Source: Chenopodium formosanum (taxonomy: Eukaryota > Streptophyta > Magnoliopsida > Caryophyllales > Amaranthaceae). From it: DNA of 64,000 bases. Position 1 is the first letter of the stretch. The number at the start of each line of letters is the position of its first letter. The notes under the pieces are model-generated. The model was given only the letters and a program-made list of their open reading frames with translations, did not search any database and was not told where the DNA came from. This document shows, piece by piece, positions 19,949 through 32,815 of this stretch. The stretch spans positions 30,626,501-30,690,500 of the forward strand of contig CM044869.1 in the NCBI GenBank assembly GCA_024500155.1, written 5' to 3'. A program made the position numbers and the translations under genes.

Positions 19949-22560
19949 GATTCTACAATTGAAAGAATTTTAATGAAAAACCATTCATGATACTTAAATA
20001 AGATTGAATTTAATTCATGCATATTTCAAACTTATTTATCGTCTTATTTACACATAAAATTGTCCCTATTTTGTGAAAATAAGTCTATTCCAAGATCCAA
20101 GGAAACAAAGAGTGGCTAAGCATTCTTTGGCTTGTCTTAGCACTCAATCTCCCAAGGTAAGCAACGCTTTGCTAATGGCTCCAAGCCACTCTTGGTTGAA
20201 TAAATCGTCGCATCTAATGCTCTCTCAACAATTTATTCACTTTGCCACGACATGTTAGGACTCCATCACTCATATCATTGAGTACAACCAAAACTAACTT
20301 GCATACCTGGTATGCTTGATGACTCTAGGGAGTAATAGTGATGCCTCGCTTTGGCGTAGCCCATCACTACTCTCAATAGGTGGATAAGTGTTGCTTTGGA
20401 ATGGCAATTTCACTCAATATTTTAAGGACCTAGGGTTTCTATGTTGGTTGATTTAAGTGAATTTAATTAATCATCACAACATTCGAAATCCTAAACATGC
20501 ATCTAACATATAATTCATATATAAATGATCATAAATATGTAAAGTATAAGCACTTGATGCATATTGGCAACTAGCATGACCTCTTGAATTCTTCAAGTCT
20601 TCAAAAGGTCTTCTTTTGCAACTTCATGGCTTTGTCTTCCCAGAACCTCCGTCTTCAAGACTTGACCAAAATTATGCAACTACTAGTACCTACGATTAGG
20701 ACTATTCTAAATATTATACAAAAAACCTCAACAGTACGCAGATCGTATATAGATTTACAAAAATACATCAATGATCGCAGTCCCTATTTTCTATCCTAAT
20801 CGGGCCCCACTAATTGCCATTTTATAAAACCTGTGAGAGAATATACATTCCATTCATCCATTCACTATTTGTGAATGGCCCATGCATTTTACAACGATAA
20901 AACAAGCAACAATGCATAAACACACGGTAACTAGTAACTAATCTAGGTGGTCAATCCAATTAACACGCCTAATTAAAACTAGTCAAAGTTGTTTTGACCG
21001 ATTATTTAAATAAGCGCAATTAATATTTGAAGCTCCCACTAAATTCCGCATCCAACTTAATTAATCCAATTAATTAAGCCGGTAAAACCCAATTATTTTC
21101 CAAAATAAAGTTTTTGCAAATGCCGCTTAAAAACCGGGGCCTAGCCTTAAAAATTTATAAAAATAATTAAAACCAAATTAAATTAATAAAATAATTAAAA
21201 CGATTAAAACGACAAATCAAGCAAAAATTACGTAGCCCAACATATCTAAGTGCCTAGCACTAAGACTTGGAGTGCTCACAACTCGCACAACCGAATGATG
21301 CTCAAGGAATATGGGAGTGGGACACGAAGTCGCTAAGCGTTACATCGCCGACATCAGCGAACTTTCACACACCAATTCGTGGCCCATTATGGCCATGTTG
21401 CACGAGCTCATTGCACCACATTGCTTCGCAAGCAATGTCTACGCATATTACCCTTAATTATGTACCAAGCTACGCACTAAAAACGCGCTCAAAGCAAGCT
21501 AAATGCAAGCACCATACACGGCTTACCCATGGCAAGCCACGAGGCCGCACAGACGATGTGCGCACAGCAGCTAGCTGCTGCTGCACCTTGTGGCTGCCTT
21601 GGCTGCCATGGTGCGCTAAGTTGTGCACACAGCAGCACAGCTAGCTCGGGGCTTCTTCGGCCTTGATTTTGGTGCTCATAATTAATCAATTCTAAATTAA
21701 TTTTAGAATCAATTAATTTTGAGGAAAAATGAAAATATAACAAGTCCAACTTAAATAAATTCATCCAAGTGCATAAAACCAAAAATTATTCCAAGAACCA
21801 TTCTTTAATAAAATTGGTTTAAATTAATCTTGAGATTTTGACAAAATAAAAGGGAGTTGGAAAATATGAATATAAGTTCAATAAAGATTCCAACTTTAAT
21901 ACTTGTGAATCCTTGAAAAATTATATCTTCCAATATGAAGATAAACAATTTTCTATCACAAGTTTTAAACTTTATGATTCCAATCAACTTAGAAATGATT
22001 AAATCAACAAAGTTCAACAACAATTCATGGAATTTAGTAACTCAAAGTTTCAATCACTTAACATAATTAAAGATTGAATCTTTAGTACTTAGAACAACAA
22101 TTTCACACTTAATGCAATTAATTTGCAATTATGTGAAAAATAAAACCAAGCTTTCAAACACAAATTACTACCAAGTAATCATTCCTAAAGAGGTTTAAAA
22201 TTTCATAAAAAATAAGGATTGAACCAATTACATAACCACCATAAATATGCAATTAATTTTCAAGGTTAGAAAGACTTAAAATTTTTCGTAAAAACGAAAA
22301 ATCCCTCGAAAAGTGCATTTCTGGTCGTTTTTTGGCTAAAATTCGACCCCTGAAAGAATTAAACCATTTCCAAAATGCCTTTTCCACCCAAAATTCACTA
22401 TTTTTGGGTCGAAATCTGGGTTCAGAAGCTGAAGTCAGCTCTAATACGGGATAAAAATTAATAAACCGAGCTACTAATCTAATTAGCAACTTAAAACCAG
22501 AAAAATTAAGCCATAAAAACAACTTGAAAAATAATATGATTTTAAAAATAAACGAGCAAG
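19949..22560 (-). other. Copia-1 long leader between primer site and gag
   Basis: About 2.6 kb with no credible gene. It includes a GC-richer section (21,267-21,660), very AT-rich sequence (21,680-22,330), and a piece near 22,095-22,310 that recurs before the right LTR of copy A' (about 50,395-50,610). Such a long leader is unusual for a copia element of this size, so an old insertion inside it is possible, but no boundaries were seen. Confidence 0.55.
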
Positions 22561-22572
22561 GCTCCGATACCG
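22561..22572 (-). other. Copia-1 primer binding site (decayed initiator-Met type)
   Basis: On the minus strand just inside the 5' LTR the sequence is CGGTATCGGAGC, two changes away from the TGGTATCAGAGC primer site for initiator tRNA-Met that is common in plant copia elements. Confidence 0.65.
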
Positions 22573-22573
22573 C

Positions 22574-23845
22574 TGTTGGGGTTTGGTGAGTCCGACTCAC
22601 CACGGAAACAAACCCAAAAACAAGACCGCACTCGCAACAAATAAAACCATAAACATAATTAACTTAATGACAAGATTAAGTTAATAATTATACCTTTGAC
22701 GCGTGCTTTGCCCAACCTCGAGGGGCTTTACTTCGAAAGCTAGCCTCGAAAATACGACGACCTCCAACGGAAGTCCACCCACAACTCGAACACCGACTAG
22801 GTCCAATGCCTTGGAGTTAGCAAGGCCAGACCGAACCCGAGTAATTGAGTTCAAAGGATTTCACAATGGTGATGCCTTTTTGAACTCTTGAGTTCAAAGG
22901 TTTTCTCTACTAGTGATGCCTTTTCCAACTCTTACTCAAGTGCTTTTCCCAATACCCCAAGTTGGGTATTTATAGGAAAATTCAAGAGTGTGAAAAGCTC
23001 TCCCATCAATTTGGGAGAATTTGATTTTTTTCATTTTATTTTAAAGCTAAAATAAAATTAATAGTCAAACTAATAATAAATCAACAAGTGGCAAGCTCAT
23101 AAGGAAGAGTAGGTGAGGACCATTTGGAGGAGGGGGGGACCAAACTTGCCCCCCACTCTAGCTCCCATAACCGGCCACCTCTATTCCTAGCCCTCCCATT
23201 AGCTTCGGCCATGTGGCAGCTCACTTGGGCACCCATGGCACCCTTGTGGGCTGCCACAGTGTTGGTGTGATGCTTCGACGCAGAACACCACGCACCCAAA
23301 TGTGCGAGCTGCTGGTGACTCAGCCTAGCAAGCCACGCACCAAGTGTGTGGGCTGCTAGCTGCCGTATGCTAGCACAACCATGCACACTAGTGCGGCCTG
23401 CTAGCTGCGGTATGCTAGCCTAGTCCCGCACTTGGTGCGGGTTGCTAGCATTTGTCGTGCCCCTAGCACTCGGCTTTCCAATGCTAGGGGTATTTTGGTC
23501 ATTGTTGATTTATTATTATTTTCACGTCTCGTCTGACTCGAGTTCCAACGCTCGGTTTCGACGCTCCAAGCTCGAATTTCCGACGTCTAAATATTAATTA
23601 CTCGGTCGACTTATTAATTAATTCCTAATTAATTCATCTTTTCTGCTCGTGAGTTGCTTGGGTGTGACCCGAAGGGTTCTGCCAAGATTAAGCTGTAATA
23701 TTAATTATGCATTAATATTACTGATCGGAAGCGGCCTCCACCCAGGCATTCCGATCACTTGACCTCACTTAAAAAATTAGCATTCTAATAATTCCGAACT
23801 CCCTATCGGAATAATACACTTGTTCGAAGGACACAATTCCTTTCA
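22574..23845 (-). repeat. Copia-1 5' LTR
   Basis: The copy begins TGTTGGGGTTTGG and ends TTCCTTTCA in window orientation. It is followed by ACCCA, matching GCCCA at the other end in four of five bases. It carries the same GC-rich and GCTAGC-containing block as the left LTR. Confidence 0.92.
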
Positions 23846-23876
23846 ACCCACGATCAAGTCAATAATTAGGGAAAAT

Positions 23877-26027
23877 TGTTATGGTCAATTTTCAAGCACG
23901 TCCTGAAAAACGACCTATTACACGATAAAGAAGGACGACGCATGATGAGTGTCATTTATGGCACTCATTTGATCACTTTTAGGGTGAATTTCATTCTTTT
24001 TTTTAGCTCTTTTTATTCCCTTTTCTTTCATTTTGCTCTTTATTTCTTTAGTTTGCATTTTCCTTAGTTGATTTTCCTTTTTCTTGCATTTTGTGGTTTA
24101 TTTCGTCTTTTTCCCTTTTTATTGGTTTGTTTTCTTTTATTTTCAGGAGAAGATCGTTCTTGAGGTTTCTTCCCAGGTTTTGCATTGATTGGGATGCTTA
24201 GTGTCTTCCATTTGAAGCCCAAGTATGGGGATGTGCAAGTTTCAAGTTTCCTTAGGGTGTGCATTCAAGTTGTGGGGGCACCAATTTTGGTGTTGAACCC
24301 ACCGTCAAGGTGTTTAGAATCTTTCATGTTCCGTGTTCATCAAGCACACCAAGTGGAGCGCACGAGGAGCATCAAGTTGAAGTGGAAGTGATCTGCCATG
24401 CTCCCAGGCGCGGCCACGCCTGTTGCTCCCCCTGTTCCGTACCCTCTTCTTCGCGGCCGCACACCTCTAAAGTGAAGGTCGCGCCTGTACGGGTTCATTT
24501 GGGACGACTAACTACTTTCTCCTTTGTTAGTTTTACTATTTATAGTTTTCTCTTCATTTTTTAAGGGAGAGCTTAGAATGAGAATTAGGTTTTGATTTTC
24601 TTAGAGAGAAAAACTCTAGGTTTTAGGTTTGTAGAGAGAGAAACTTGAAGATTGGTGATTGATGATTAATGATGGTACAATTGGTTTGATTTCAAGTTCA
24701 TTTCCTTTGATTTGATCAAGTTTGTAAGAATCTTCTTTACTTTAATTCAATCTTTAGCTTTTGATTTCAATAACTTTGTTAATTGTTCAAGTTTATCGAT
24801 TACTTAATTGAATTGGTTTGATTGTAATGATGATGATGAATTTGATGAATTGTATAGCTTTGTTCTTGATTTCTTTAATGGATTGTGAGTGGCTTGCTTG
24901 CTAGGAATGTGGTGAAGCATGTATTAATGATGGATCATAAATAATTAAGGGGGGGGGGGGGGTGTTTGATTGATTTAGCATTGTGATTAAATTGGTTGAT
25001 TGACTTTGTGCATGTGTATGGATTGTAAGGAGTGATCAACCTTGTTCTTCATGATAGATTGCATTGTGTGTCTACATTGTTACGGACCATTGATTTGTAG
25101 CTCGTATTTGTCGATTTAGCTTGGTTTGTGACGTTCCTAGTTAGAGTCTTTCGTAGTTGGAGCTAGGAGATAGCTTGTCAAGCTCTTTTTATTGCATAGT
25201 CTTTCTTCCCTCGCAATACTAGAATTAATCAATCTCCAACCCGAGTAGTGTGTGTTCATTGTAAGTACGTGTGGATCCTAAATCCCTAGTGTTTTGATAT
25301 ACTGATTTACTTTGTTTGTTTAGTTGAATTTAGATAACCTACACTACCTCTTACACTTCGAAGTAGCTTGACATTGACCGTAGCAAATTTCCCCCCATTC
25401 CTAGTGGTTCAACCCGAACTTGCCCTATTACTAGGTGTAGGTTTGGTTATATTTTTAGTTTGATTGGAGGAATTTTAGTTTCCAACGACCTAGAATTCAC
25501 CTTCCATCAACACACAACTATGTAACTGATTCAGCGAAAGAAGTGGATTGACTAAGGCCCATGATAGTACTGCAGCTATTTCTCAACAAGATAGTTAACC
25601 TATTTAATTCAAAATCTATCCAGAAAGGTCCTCACCAAGAAGATAAACTCAAGACTTAGTCTAAGCAACGACTGTCCGATATTTTAGGGAAGTTGTTAGC
25701 TGCTCCAAACGGCATTATTGGCTAGGGTTAGGCATCTTAGTTAGTATTATAAATAGCATAGCGCTTGTACTCAGTAGACACACAATTCGTACGCACTCTA
25801 CTCTCATCTAATAGCTCTCATACTAAGTGTACTCAAAGATATTCATAGTGAAACGGTGGTCTTGCCCACCCACAGTTTTTCCCGCATTCGGGTTTTATGC
25901 GTCATTAAAACACCTTGTGTTTTTATTGTTCTTTACTTCAGATTTCATCTTTATTCATAGTTGATTTTCTAGCCGTCAACGTCCCAGCATTAGGTCACTC
26001 TTGGGCGAAATTTGGCATAAACAACAT
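23877..26027 (+). mobile_element. probable 3' LTR of element L, split by solo LTR A
   Basis: The LTR likely starts TGTTATGGTC after AATTAGGGAAAAT, resumes after A at 25,515, and contains TATAAATA at 25,748-25,755. Beyond it lies a GCCCACCCACAG, TTTTTCCCGCATTCGGG, CGTCATTAAAACACC block typical of R-U5 parts of plant LTRs. Its end near 26,027 (TTTGGCA) is a guess. Together with the antisense ORF at the window start it forms the 3' end of a Tat-like element. Confidence 0.45.
23943..25509 (+). mobile_element. solo LTR 'A', Athila-like family
   Basis: A 1,567-bp solo LTR starting TGATGAGTGTCATTTATGG and ending CTTCCATCA. The flanks are ACGCA (23,938-23,942) and ACACA (25,510-25,514), a target duplication with one mismatch. 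The palindrome at its start (23,945-23,968) is shared with C and E. It contains a GC-rich patch at about 24,398-24,500 before TATTTATAG (24,538-24,545), and a G-run at 24,950-24,961. Confidence 0.8.
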
Positions 26028-27427
26028 TCACAATGCATAAATTTAAACTAGAATACCTTCACTCATCCAAATACTTGTACTTTGAAAGTAAGATTTCATT
26101 GGTTAGTGTATTACAAGAAAAGGGAAAGTCTTAAAAAAAAAAAGGTTAATTAGCCTTGGATCTTGAAATTCCACTGAACATGGTAATGCGTTCCGATGTT
26201 ACTGAAACAAAATCAAGCGTATAATGCTCATACTTGATATAACTCTCAACATAAAATAGCTCAACAGATATATACACAGTGGTTTTTCTCTGATTTCAAG
26301 ATATAAAGATTACTCTGAAATTCAATATACAATATGCAAAATTTAATATGTTGTTAGCATGTAACATATTGATTGTTGGGAAGCATTTACGATTCGCCCG
26401 ATTATATAGAGTATTTTAGAATTAAATCAAGGTTCTTGAAATAATTGAATTATTTTTTTGTCAAAAACATATTTAATTTCAGTATAATATCTTAACATTA
26501 AAAAGGGTTCCTTGATCATTAGCTCCAGACAAAGGGACTGAACACGTTTAATTTATCCCGTCATCTGTTATACATTTGTTTACGTTTTGCAGTTTAAGCT
26601 AACAATCAAAATCTTGTTAGCATAAGCAGACAGAAGCTCTCTTTTAATGGGAGTGCAAATCTTTTTGAACTGTCAAAAATTATGCTGTCTTATGTAGAGT
26701 TATAACAAAGTATTTTAGTCCTGGGTTACAGGAATAATGCTAGTTCTCACCCCTGCACCCATAGGACATGGAGCTTCCAACGTGTCTCGTGATCCAAAAC
26801 TTTACTTGGTTAAAAAGAAGATGAACGAAATGGCCAACATACAGTAGATTCTTGGGGTCACAACTTTTCTTTAAACGAGAGAAACACATTGAAGCTGTAA
26901 GAATGTATGCTAGTACCAAGGCAAGAACTAATCCTCGGACAATATATTATGCATTAATTTTGATTTCAATGTGAAGATGAAAATACAACAAAAACCAAGA
27001 CATGGATTTGATCAACAAGCATCGGTGATAACCTTGTTCCTTTGTAGAATAAATTTTAATTATATCTAATACGTATCATGATACCAAGGATATGTCAATA
27101 CTAATACCTAGGAAGATACAGCTAATCTGTTATCAATAGGATTCTGGATTCCTAATCCCTATGTACTATTTATTTAATCACACTAGTAAAAATTTAATTT
27201 CTGATCCTGATACCTTAGATATGTAAACTTCAAATTGGAAAAACAAGATCTGTTTGTCTGAACTCCATCAGTCGAACGAGCACCTTTGACAATGCCTAAA
27301 CACAGAATAATCATAGAATATCCACCAAAAAAAGTAAAACATACTGTAACATGTTTTACATCTCAAATGACGACCTCGGAAGAAACAGTATAATATTTTT
27401 CAGCACTCCGTTGATACTGTAACACAG
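26028..27427. other. upstream region of the WAKL gene
   Basis: About 1.4 kb of AT-rich sequence without a recognisable element or ORF. TATAATAT at 27,389-27,396 is only about 32 bp before the ATG and would leave almost no leader, so the promoter was not located. Confidence 0.5.
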
Positions 27428-30043
27428 ATGATGGATGCAGAGAAGAATTATAGACAGCTGTTATTTTTGCATCTAGTAGTTACAATATTTCTTTTTTCGG
27501 ATATTTCTATTACTCGAGAAGTGGAAGCCAAAAACTCGTGTCCAAATTGTGGGAAAATTACAGTACCTTATCCTCTTAGCATTTCACAAAGTTGTGGTGA
27601 CCAATTGTATAAAGTACAGTGCACCACAGGAAAGCTATGGCTTGACACTCTCAATGGATCATCGTATCTTATCACCTCCCTTTCCCCAAAGACCCAACGA
27701 CTAACCATACGTCCACAGGAGTACTACCAAAATAGGTGTGCAAGACTGGACTTAAAATCTGGGGGAATCTGGCTTAACCAAAGCCTGCCCTTTAGTATTA
27801 GTAACAGTAATACTGTTCTGATGATGAACTGCACGAATTCAACTGTGAAATTATCGTCAATGGATTGCACGTCAGGCAGTCTGTGCAATGCTTACAAGAA
27901 TACAAGGTGCAAAGGTTTACCTTGTTGCTCATACACAACTGGGGGTTCCAAAACAGCCTACAGACTTGACATTTCAGACACTGGTTTGACTGGTTGTACA
28001 TCATATGAGAGCTTTGTTAGATTGGATCCCACTTTACCTGTAAAAAAGTTGGCAGAATCTGGGGTCCAGATACAATGGGATGAACCTGTTGAACCTCTCT
28101 GCACATCGTCTTTAGATTGCCATGGATTGGAAAATTCAACATGTTTGCCTGATCGTGTTGTTGCAGGATCAAAGAAGAGGTGTTTCTGCAATAAAGGATT
28201 TCGATGGAATCTGATTAATGGAACTTGTGATGGTAAGTAACTTAAATTTCGGGAAAAGAAAAATCGGTTAAAATACAGTTTCATTTTTTCTCAGTTAAAA
28301 GAAGATTAGACCTGAACTTTCGAATGAAAAGGAGTAATTTTGCTGCATCATTTTTCTTTCATATTTTATTTTAGATACATATTTATGAAAACAACTTATG
28401 TTTACCACAACACATTCTGTAGATGCGATTTATTCCCCCAAGAATTGCTTATTTGATGGTGTTGGCTCTTCAAACAAAAACCCTTGAATAAGACATTACT
28501 CCGTAGTATTTTGCAGATTAATACGAAACATTAGGGAACAACCAGTAATCTAGAATGATTTTATCATAACATAAACAGGAAACGGTCATAATGATTTTCA
28601 TAACATAAAGAGGAAACAGTCATAATGAACAGTCATTGGCTAATAGTTTCAACAATATTTCGGTTTTTCCGGAGCATCTTCAAAACTTCTTCATGAACTG
28701 GTGATTTACTACTAGCTTCTCTGTTAAGCTATCTCTATTGCTTAAATGATATGAATAACACCAGGTCACATTGCTATTTCAGTCAGGAAGTGTAAGAAAA
28801 GAGATTGTCCTCATCACATAAACCGAAAGAAAATTTATCACGGTACATAATTATTCTCCTACAACCACCACCTCTCCTCTCCCTACTTCAACTCTCAATT
28901 CTGCAGTGAATTCATATTTACGATTATGTGCGGAATGTTATTGCTTCAGGTTTAATATTTGCAGCATGTGGAATCGCTATCATCATAATATTTTTTGTAC
29001 TAGTTCAGCAGCATAAGAAGCACATCAAAAGAGAAGCTCATCGTAGATTGGTCGGGCAACGTGAAGAAGTATTAAATACCCACAACCATGGGAAAGCTGC
29101 TAAATTATTCTCTGGTAAAGAGATGAGGAGATCATCAAACAACTTCTCCAAGGAAAATCTTCTTGGTGTAGGTGGATTTGGGGAAGTCTATAAGGGTAAT
29201 TTAGACGATGGAACACTAGCTGCAATTAAAAAAGCAAAGCCGGGAAAGACTCTAGGAATGGACCAAGTCCTAAATGAAGTCTGCATCCTTTGCCAAGTAA
29301 ATCATCGGAGTCTTGTCAGATTGCTTGGCTGCTGTCTTGACCTAGATATGCCAGTATTGGTGTATGAGTATGTTCCTAACGGAACACTCTTTGAGCACCT
29401 ACATGGGCGCTACTCCAACGAATGGGGGACCCTTACTTGGCAAAGGAGACTCTTCATTGCTAAGCAAACAGCTGATGGTCTTGCATACCTCCATTTCTCT
29501 GCTGTGCCACCCATTTTCCACCGGGATATCAAATCAAGTAACATACTATTAGACGAAAAACTTGATTCCAAAGTTTCAGATTTCGGCCTCTCAAGGCTGG
29601 TCGACACTGAGGCAACCCATATATCTACCTGTGCTCAAGGAACACTTGGTTACCTTGATCCAGAATACTATCAGAATTACCAATTAACTGATAGAAGTGA
29701 TGTTTACAGTTTTGGGGTTGTTCTATTAGAGCTCCTTACTTCCAAGAAGGCTATAGATTTTAACAGGGAAGATGATGTGAACCTTGCTGTTTATGTAACT
29801 AATTTGGCAGACAAAGAGAAACTGTTTGATGCCGTTGATGCAGGACTTACAAAGCAGGCCAACAATCAAGAACTGGAAACTATGAAAGCATTCGGTCTTC
29901 TTGCTGTAGCATGTGTGGATGAACAACGGAAAAATCGACCTTCTATGAGAGAAGTTACAGAGGAACTTGAATACATCATTAGTATCATTTCCCAAGAGCC
30001 AAATAAAGACTCTAAAACAGATGGAATTAATATTGTTCCTTGA
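27428..30043 (+). CDS. wall-associated-kinase-like receptor kinase (WAKL15/20 type)
   Basis: Three exons, 27,428-28,232, 28,783-28,842 and 28,950-30,043, with introns GTAAGT...TTTCAG and GTACAT...CTTCAG that join in phase, give 652 residues. Residues 11-24 are a hydrophobic signal segment; a Cys-rich wall-binding (GUB_WAK) region starts at CPNCGKITVPYPLS; a second Cys-rich region (CTSSLDCHG...CFCNKGFRW) ends exon 1; the transmembrane helix is about 290-307. The cytoplasmic kinase has GVGGFG (361-366), Lys382, Glu398, HRD (479-481) and DFG (499-501) and the full GTLGYLDPEY activation region, so it should be an active Ser/Thr kinase at the plasma membrane that may sense wall pectin. Opening at the second ATG (27,431) is equally possible. 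No defect was seen. Confidence 0.9.
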
Positions 30044-30291
30044 ATGCATATTTGCTGCAGCACTGTGTGGATTATAGTGTTTCGAATAATATAATTATCA
30101 AATTTGTATTTGAATTTTGTTTTAGAATATCATTCTATCTCTTATCCAAAAGAACCAGAACTAGTCACGGAGTTGGATCAGCAACAGAAAGAAAATACTA
30201 TGTAAAGCACCTTCATCAATCAATATAATGAAAGTCTTAATCCCATAAGTTGCCTCTACTACATTAACCAAAAGTGATTACTATGTGTAGT
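30044..30291 (+). other. WAKL gene 3' flank
   Basis: About 250 bp of AT-rich sequence between the stop codon and LTR fragment H1. It probably holds the 3' UTR; no clear AATAAA was seen. Confidence 0.5.
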
Positions 30292-32815
30292 TGTAGACAC
30301 CTAAAAATGTCTCCCTAAAACCAAACCCGATGATAAACAACCTTTCACAGTCATTATTGGTCGGGTTGAGTGTTTAATGTCGGGAGTGCTTAAAATCCAC
30401 ATTCAATCAAACACCACTTACAAATTAGCCAACAAATTAGTTCTAATTTTTAATCAAAGGATAGTCCCACCATCATTTTAGCCCAAACCCTTTTTAATTA
30501 ATTAATTAATCCCAATTAATAAATAATAAAACCCTAAATAGGTCCGATCCAGGACTTTGGAACGACGCCTAAATATCACGTTGTAGACACCCAAATGTGT
30601 CTCCCCAAAACCAAACCCAGTGATGAATACCTTTCATGTCATTGATTATCGAACAAAGTGAAAGTGTGAAAGGTCTAGTGATGTGGATGTTTTTATTAAA
30701 ATATCTCTCTTTCTTTTTTTGAAAATATTTCTTCTTATACTCTATTTATGAAAACATCCAGTCTAGTTTAGTTTGGTCCATGATAAGCATTCAATAATGG
30801 TGTAGTTGGATGGGGTTTGAAAAGACCTTTCCAACGATATATTATAAGCCCAATTCCGATGAATAATGAGGAAGTTATGGCCAAAATACTAAACTGGGCC
30901 AAACTGGATTTTACCTACGACCCAATGATCATGTGGACGGTCCAAAGGTTTAATCCTATTCCTAAGCTAAGTAGGATTAATTAGAAGCTTCTATGAGTTT
31001 CTAAAAGATCTTAATTACCCTTTTTGAAAAGATAAAATCAAAGAATTTGAAATTGAATAAAACTTTCCTTTTTTAAGTCCTAATTCTATTCGAATTTAAA
31101 GATTTTCAAAGACAGTCAGATATTATTTTTGTTCCTCATAATCATTATCCAAATCTTATACGGTTGGATAGATCTTGAAATTATCATTCCAATGATATAT
31201 TATAATATTAATTCTGAGCTATAACGAAAAAGATATGAATGGAATACGAAACTCTATCCAAAACTGACATTCTTTCACTATTTCAGCCATATCTTTTTAT
31301 CTACAAAAGATTTTAATCTAATTGGGTTGGAAAGTAGACTACAATAGCTTTCCAACAACATATTATATGACTTATTTGGACTTCTATATCAAAAGATATG
31401 ATAAAAACAAAATTCGCAAAAAAACTGTCCCAGCGCCAAACAACAGGTCTGTCGCTTGGCGCAGCTATTGTCGTCTGGCGCTGACTCCTGTCATTGGCGA
31501 TAGGAGGTATTTTATTCCGAATATGGATTGCTTTGATCCCGTGCTATTTTTCCTATAAATAGGGGTTGTATCTCCCCGTTTTTAATAATTCACAACCATC
31601 ATCTCTCTCTATTCTCTCTATAAGCTAAAGCTTATTCTCTGTCTATTCTTTTTCTAAGCCTAGCCCTTTTCAAAATACATCATACCGCGTTCACAAGTTC
31701 CTAGACACACCTAGCCAAGTTCAAAGTTGACTTCGCCCTAGACGTGAAAGGTTTATAATTTCTAAGGGTTTGGTCCCAAATCTCTATTTCAATTATTTAA
31801 CTTAATTGTTTGATTTTATTATTTTTCTTGAATTTACTAACGCGTGTATTTTGTTATTAGAAAGAGGTACGAGGCATCGAAGTAAGTACTTTAATTGTTT
31901 TATTGATCTTTTGATATAGAAATCATGCTTTGATTGTTTTAATTCCTAGTGTCATGTTTAGGGTTAACTAATATTTCTAATATCATGTATGATGCTTCCT
32001 ATTTCTTCTATCATGTTAGTATCATGCTAGGAATAAAAGCTTTGATCTCTAATGTTTAGTGACATGCTAGGGTTTGTTATTAATCTTGTTAGTATCATGC
32101 CTAGGATCTTGCTAATATTATTAAGCTTTATTGAGATTGAATATTATTATTCATGATGATTGTTGTTATTGCTTGATCACGCCCTCTCTTGCAGGTTTAA
32201 AGGAAATTTGTACTTGTAATCACGCTTATAAGATAATTAATCTTGTTTAGGCTAATATGATTATAATTCAAGTGATTGCCAATAATAGTTTTATTTGTGC
32301 ATTAAATTCAACCAACATAGACTAAGCAGGTTTAGGGTTAATCTAATGGTTGTATGTTAGTCAGAAAGCGTGCATGAATACGAGAAGAATAAAGTAGAGG
32401 CCTATTTAGGGAAGGTTCAATCTCTTTTAGGTTGGATTTGTACCTTCATCCCCGAACTTCTAGTCATGGTTCCAGACCTATGGAGTTAACAATCTCCTGG
32501 ATCGTTAAGGGGTGTAACCTTCACCCTGTGAACGGTTTACAAGTTCCTAAAACTTGTTGGCGACTCTTTTACTCTAGCTTCCTTCCCTTCGGACGCCACC
32601 ATGCTTAAGTGTATGATCACAGTGGGGCTCAAGTGTGGGATGCTTGAAATATTCCCTACACACGTACTTAATTTATAAACAAAAGATAAAATGAATTTGG
32701 ATGGATTTCAAGGAAACAGGTTTTCCATCATACGGCAGAAATGCCACGCAACAGCAATCTTCACCGTCCCACGGTAAATTGCGCCATGTCACGACAAATC
32801 CTGTCGTGAAACGGA
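30292..32815 (+). mobile_element. LTR fragment 'H1', split by solo LTR F
   Basis: It starts TGTAGACACCTAAAAATG and matches the first 440 bp of the H2 LTR (32,816 onward), including GGTCGGG, GGGAGTGCTTAAAA and the CACG-rich part. Bases 30,292-30,581 and 32,666-32,815 belong to H1; F lies between. It is cut at 32,815 where H2 begins, so H2 probably inserted into H1 or the two recombined. Confidence 0.7.
30582..32660 (+). mobile_element. solo LTR 'F' (2,079 bp)
   Basis: TGTAGACACCC...TTCCCTACA with a perfect CACGT target duplication (30,577-30,581 and 32,661-32,665). It contains a GC-rich patch with GGCGC words (about 31,430-31,505), then CCTATAAATAGGG (31,552-31,564), and CGCCCTAGACGTGAAAGG near 31,735. 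The same LTR is found inverted at 61,089-62,829. No coding sequence was recognised; the ORF at 31,322-31,558 crosses the promoter and is not credible. Confidence 0.88.

Larger units (their letters stand above)
2956..23845 (-). mobile_element. Copia-1: complete Ty1/copia element, split by Tat-1
   Basis: Two LTRs of about 1,275 bp (2956-4230 and 22,574-23,845) flank a minus-strand gag-pol. Outer flanks are GCCCA (2951-2955) and ACCCA (23,846-23,850), a 5-bp target duplication with one mismatch. Order on the minus strand is 5' LTR, primer site, a 2.6-kb leader, gag, protease, integrase, reverse transcriptase, RNase H, 3' LTR: the Ty1/copia order, integrase before reverse transcriptase. Without the nested Tat-1 plus its duplicated 5 bp the element is about 9.7 kb. 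A hand comparison of the first 330 bp of the LTRs gives about 21 differences (about 6%), more than between the Tat-1 LTRs, which fits Tat-1 being the later insertion. Coding regions carry many stops, so it is not autonomous. Confidence 0.92.

Noticed and set aside
21267..21644. 125-codon ORF in the Copia-1 leader
   Set aside because: It is a chance ORF in a GC-richer leader section with Cys/His-rich low-information sequence and no motif.
19949..22560. A further nested element in the Copia-1 leader
   Set aside because: The unusual length suggests one, but no terminal repeats, target duplication or coding motif were found.
26000..26030. Exact right end and primer site of the element L LTR
   Set aside because: GAAATTTGGCA could be an LTR end or a primer site; without the other LTR the boundary cannot be fixed, so only an approximate end is given.
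28928..30043. A separate kinase-only gene starting at the GTG or an ATG near 28,928
   Set aside because: The frame has an upstream stop, while exon 28,783-28,842 joins both the receptor part and the transmembrane-kinase part in phase at the 28,950 acceptor. One three-exon receptor kinase explains all of it.
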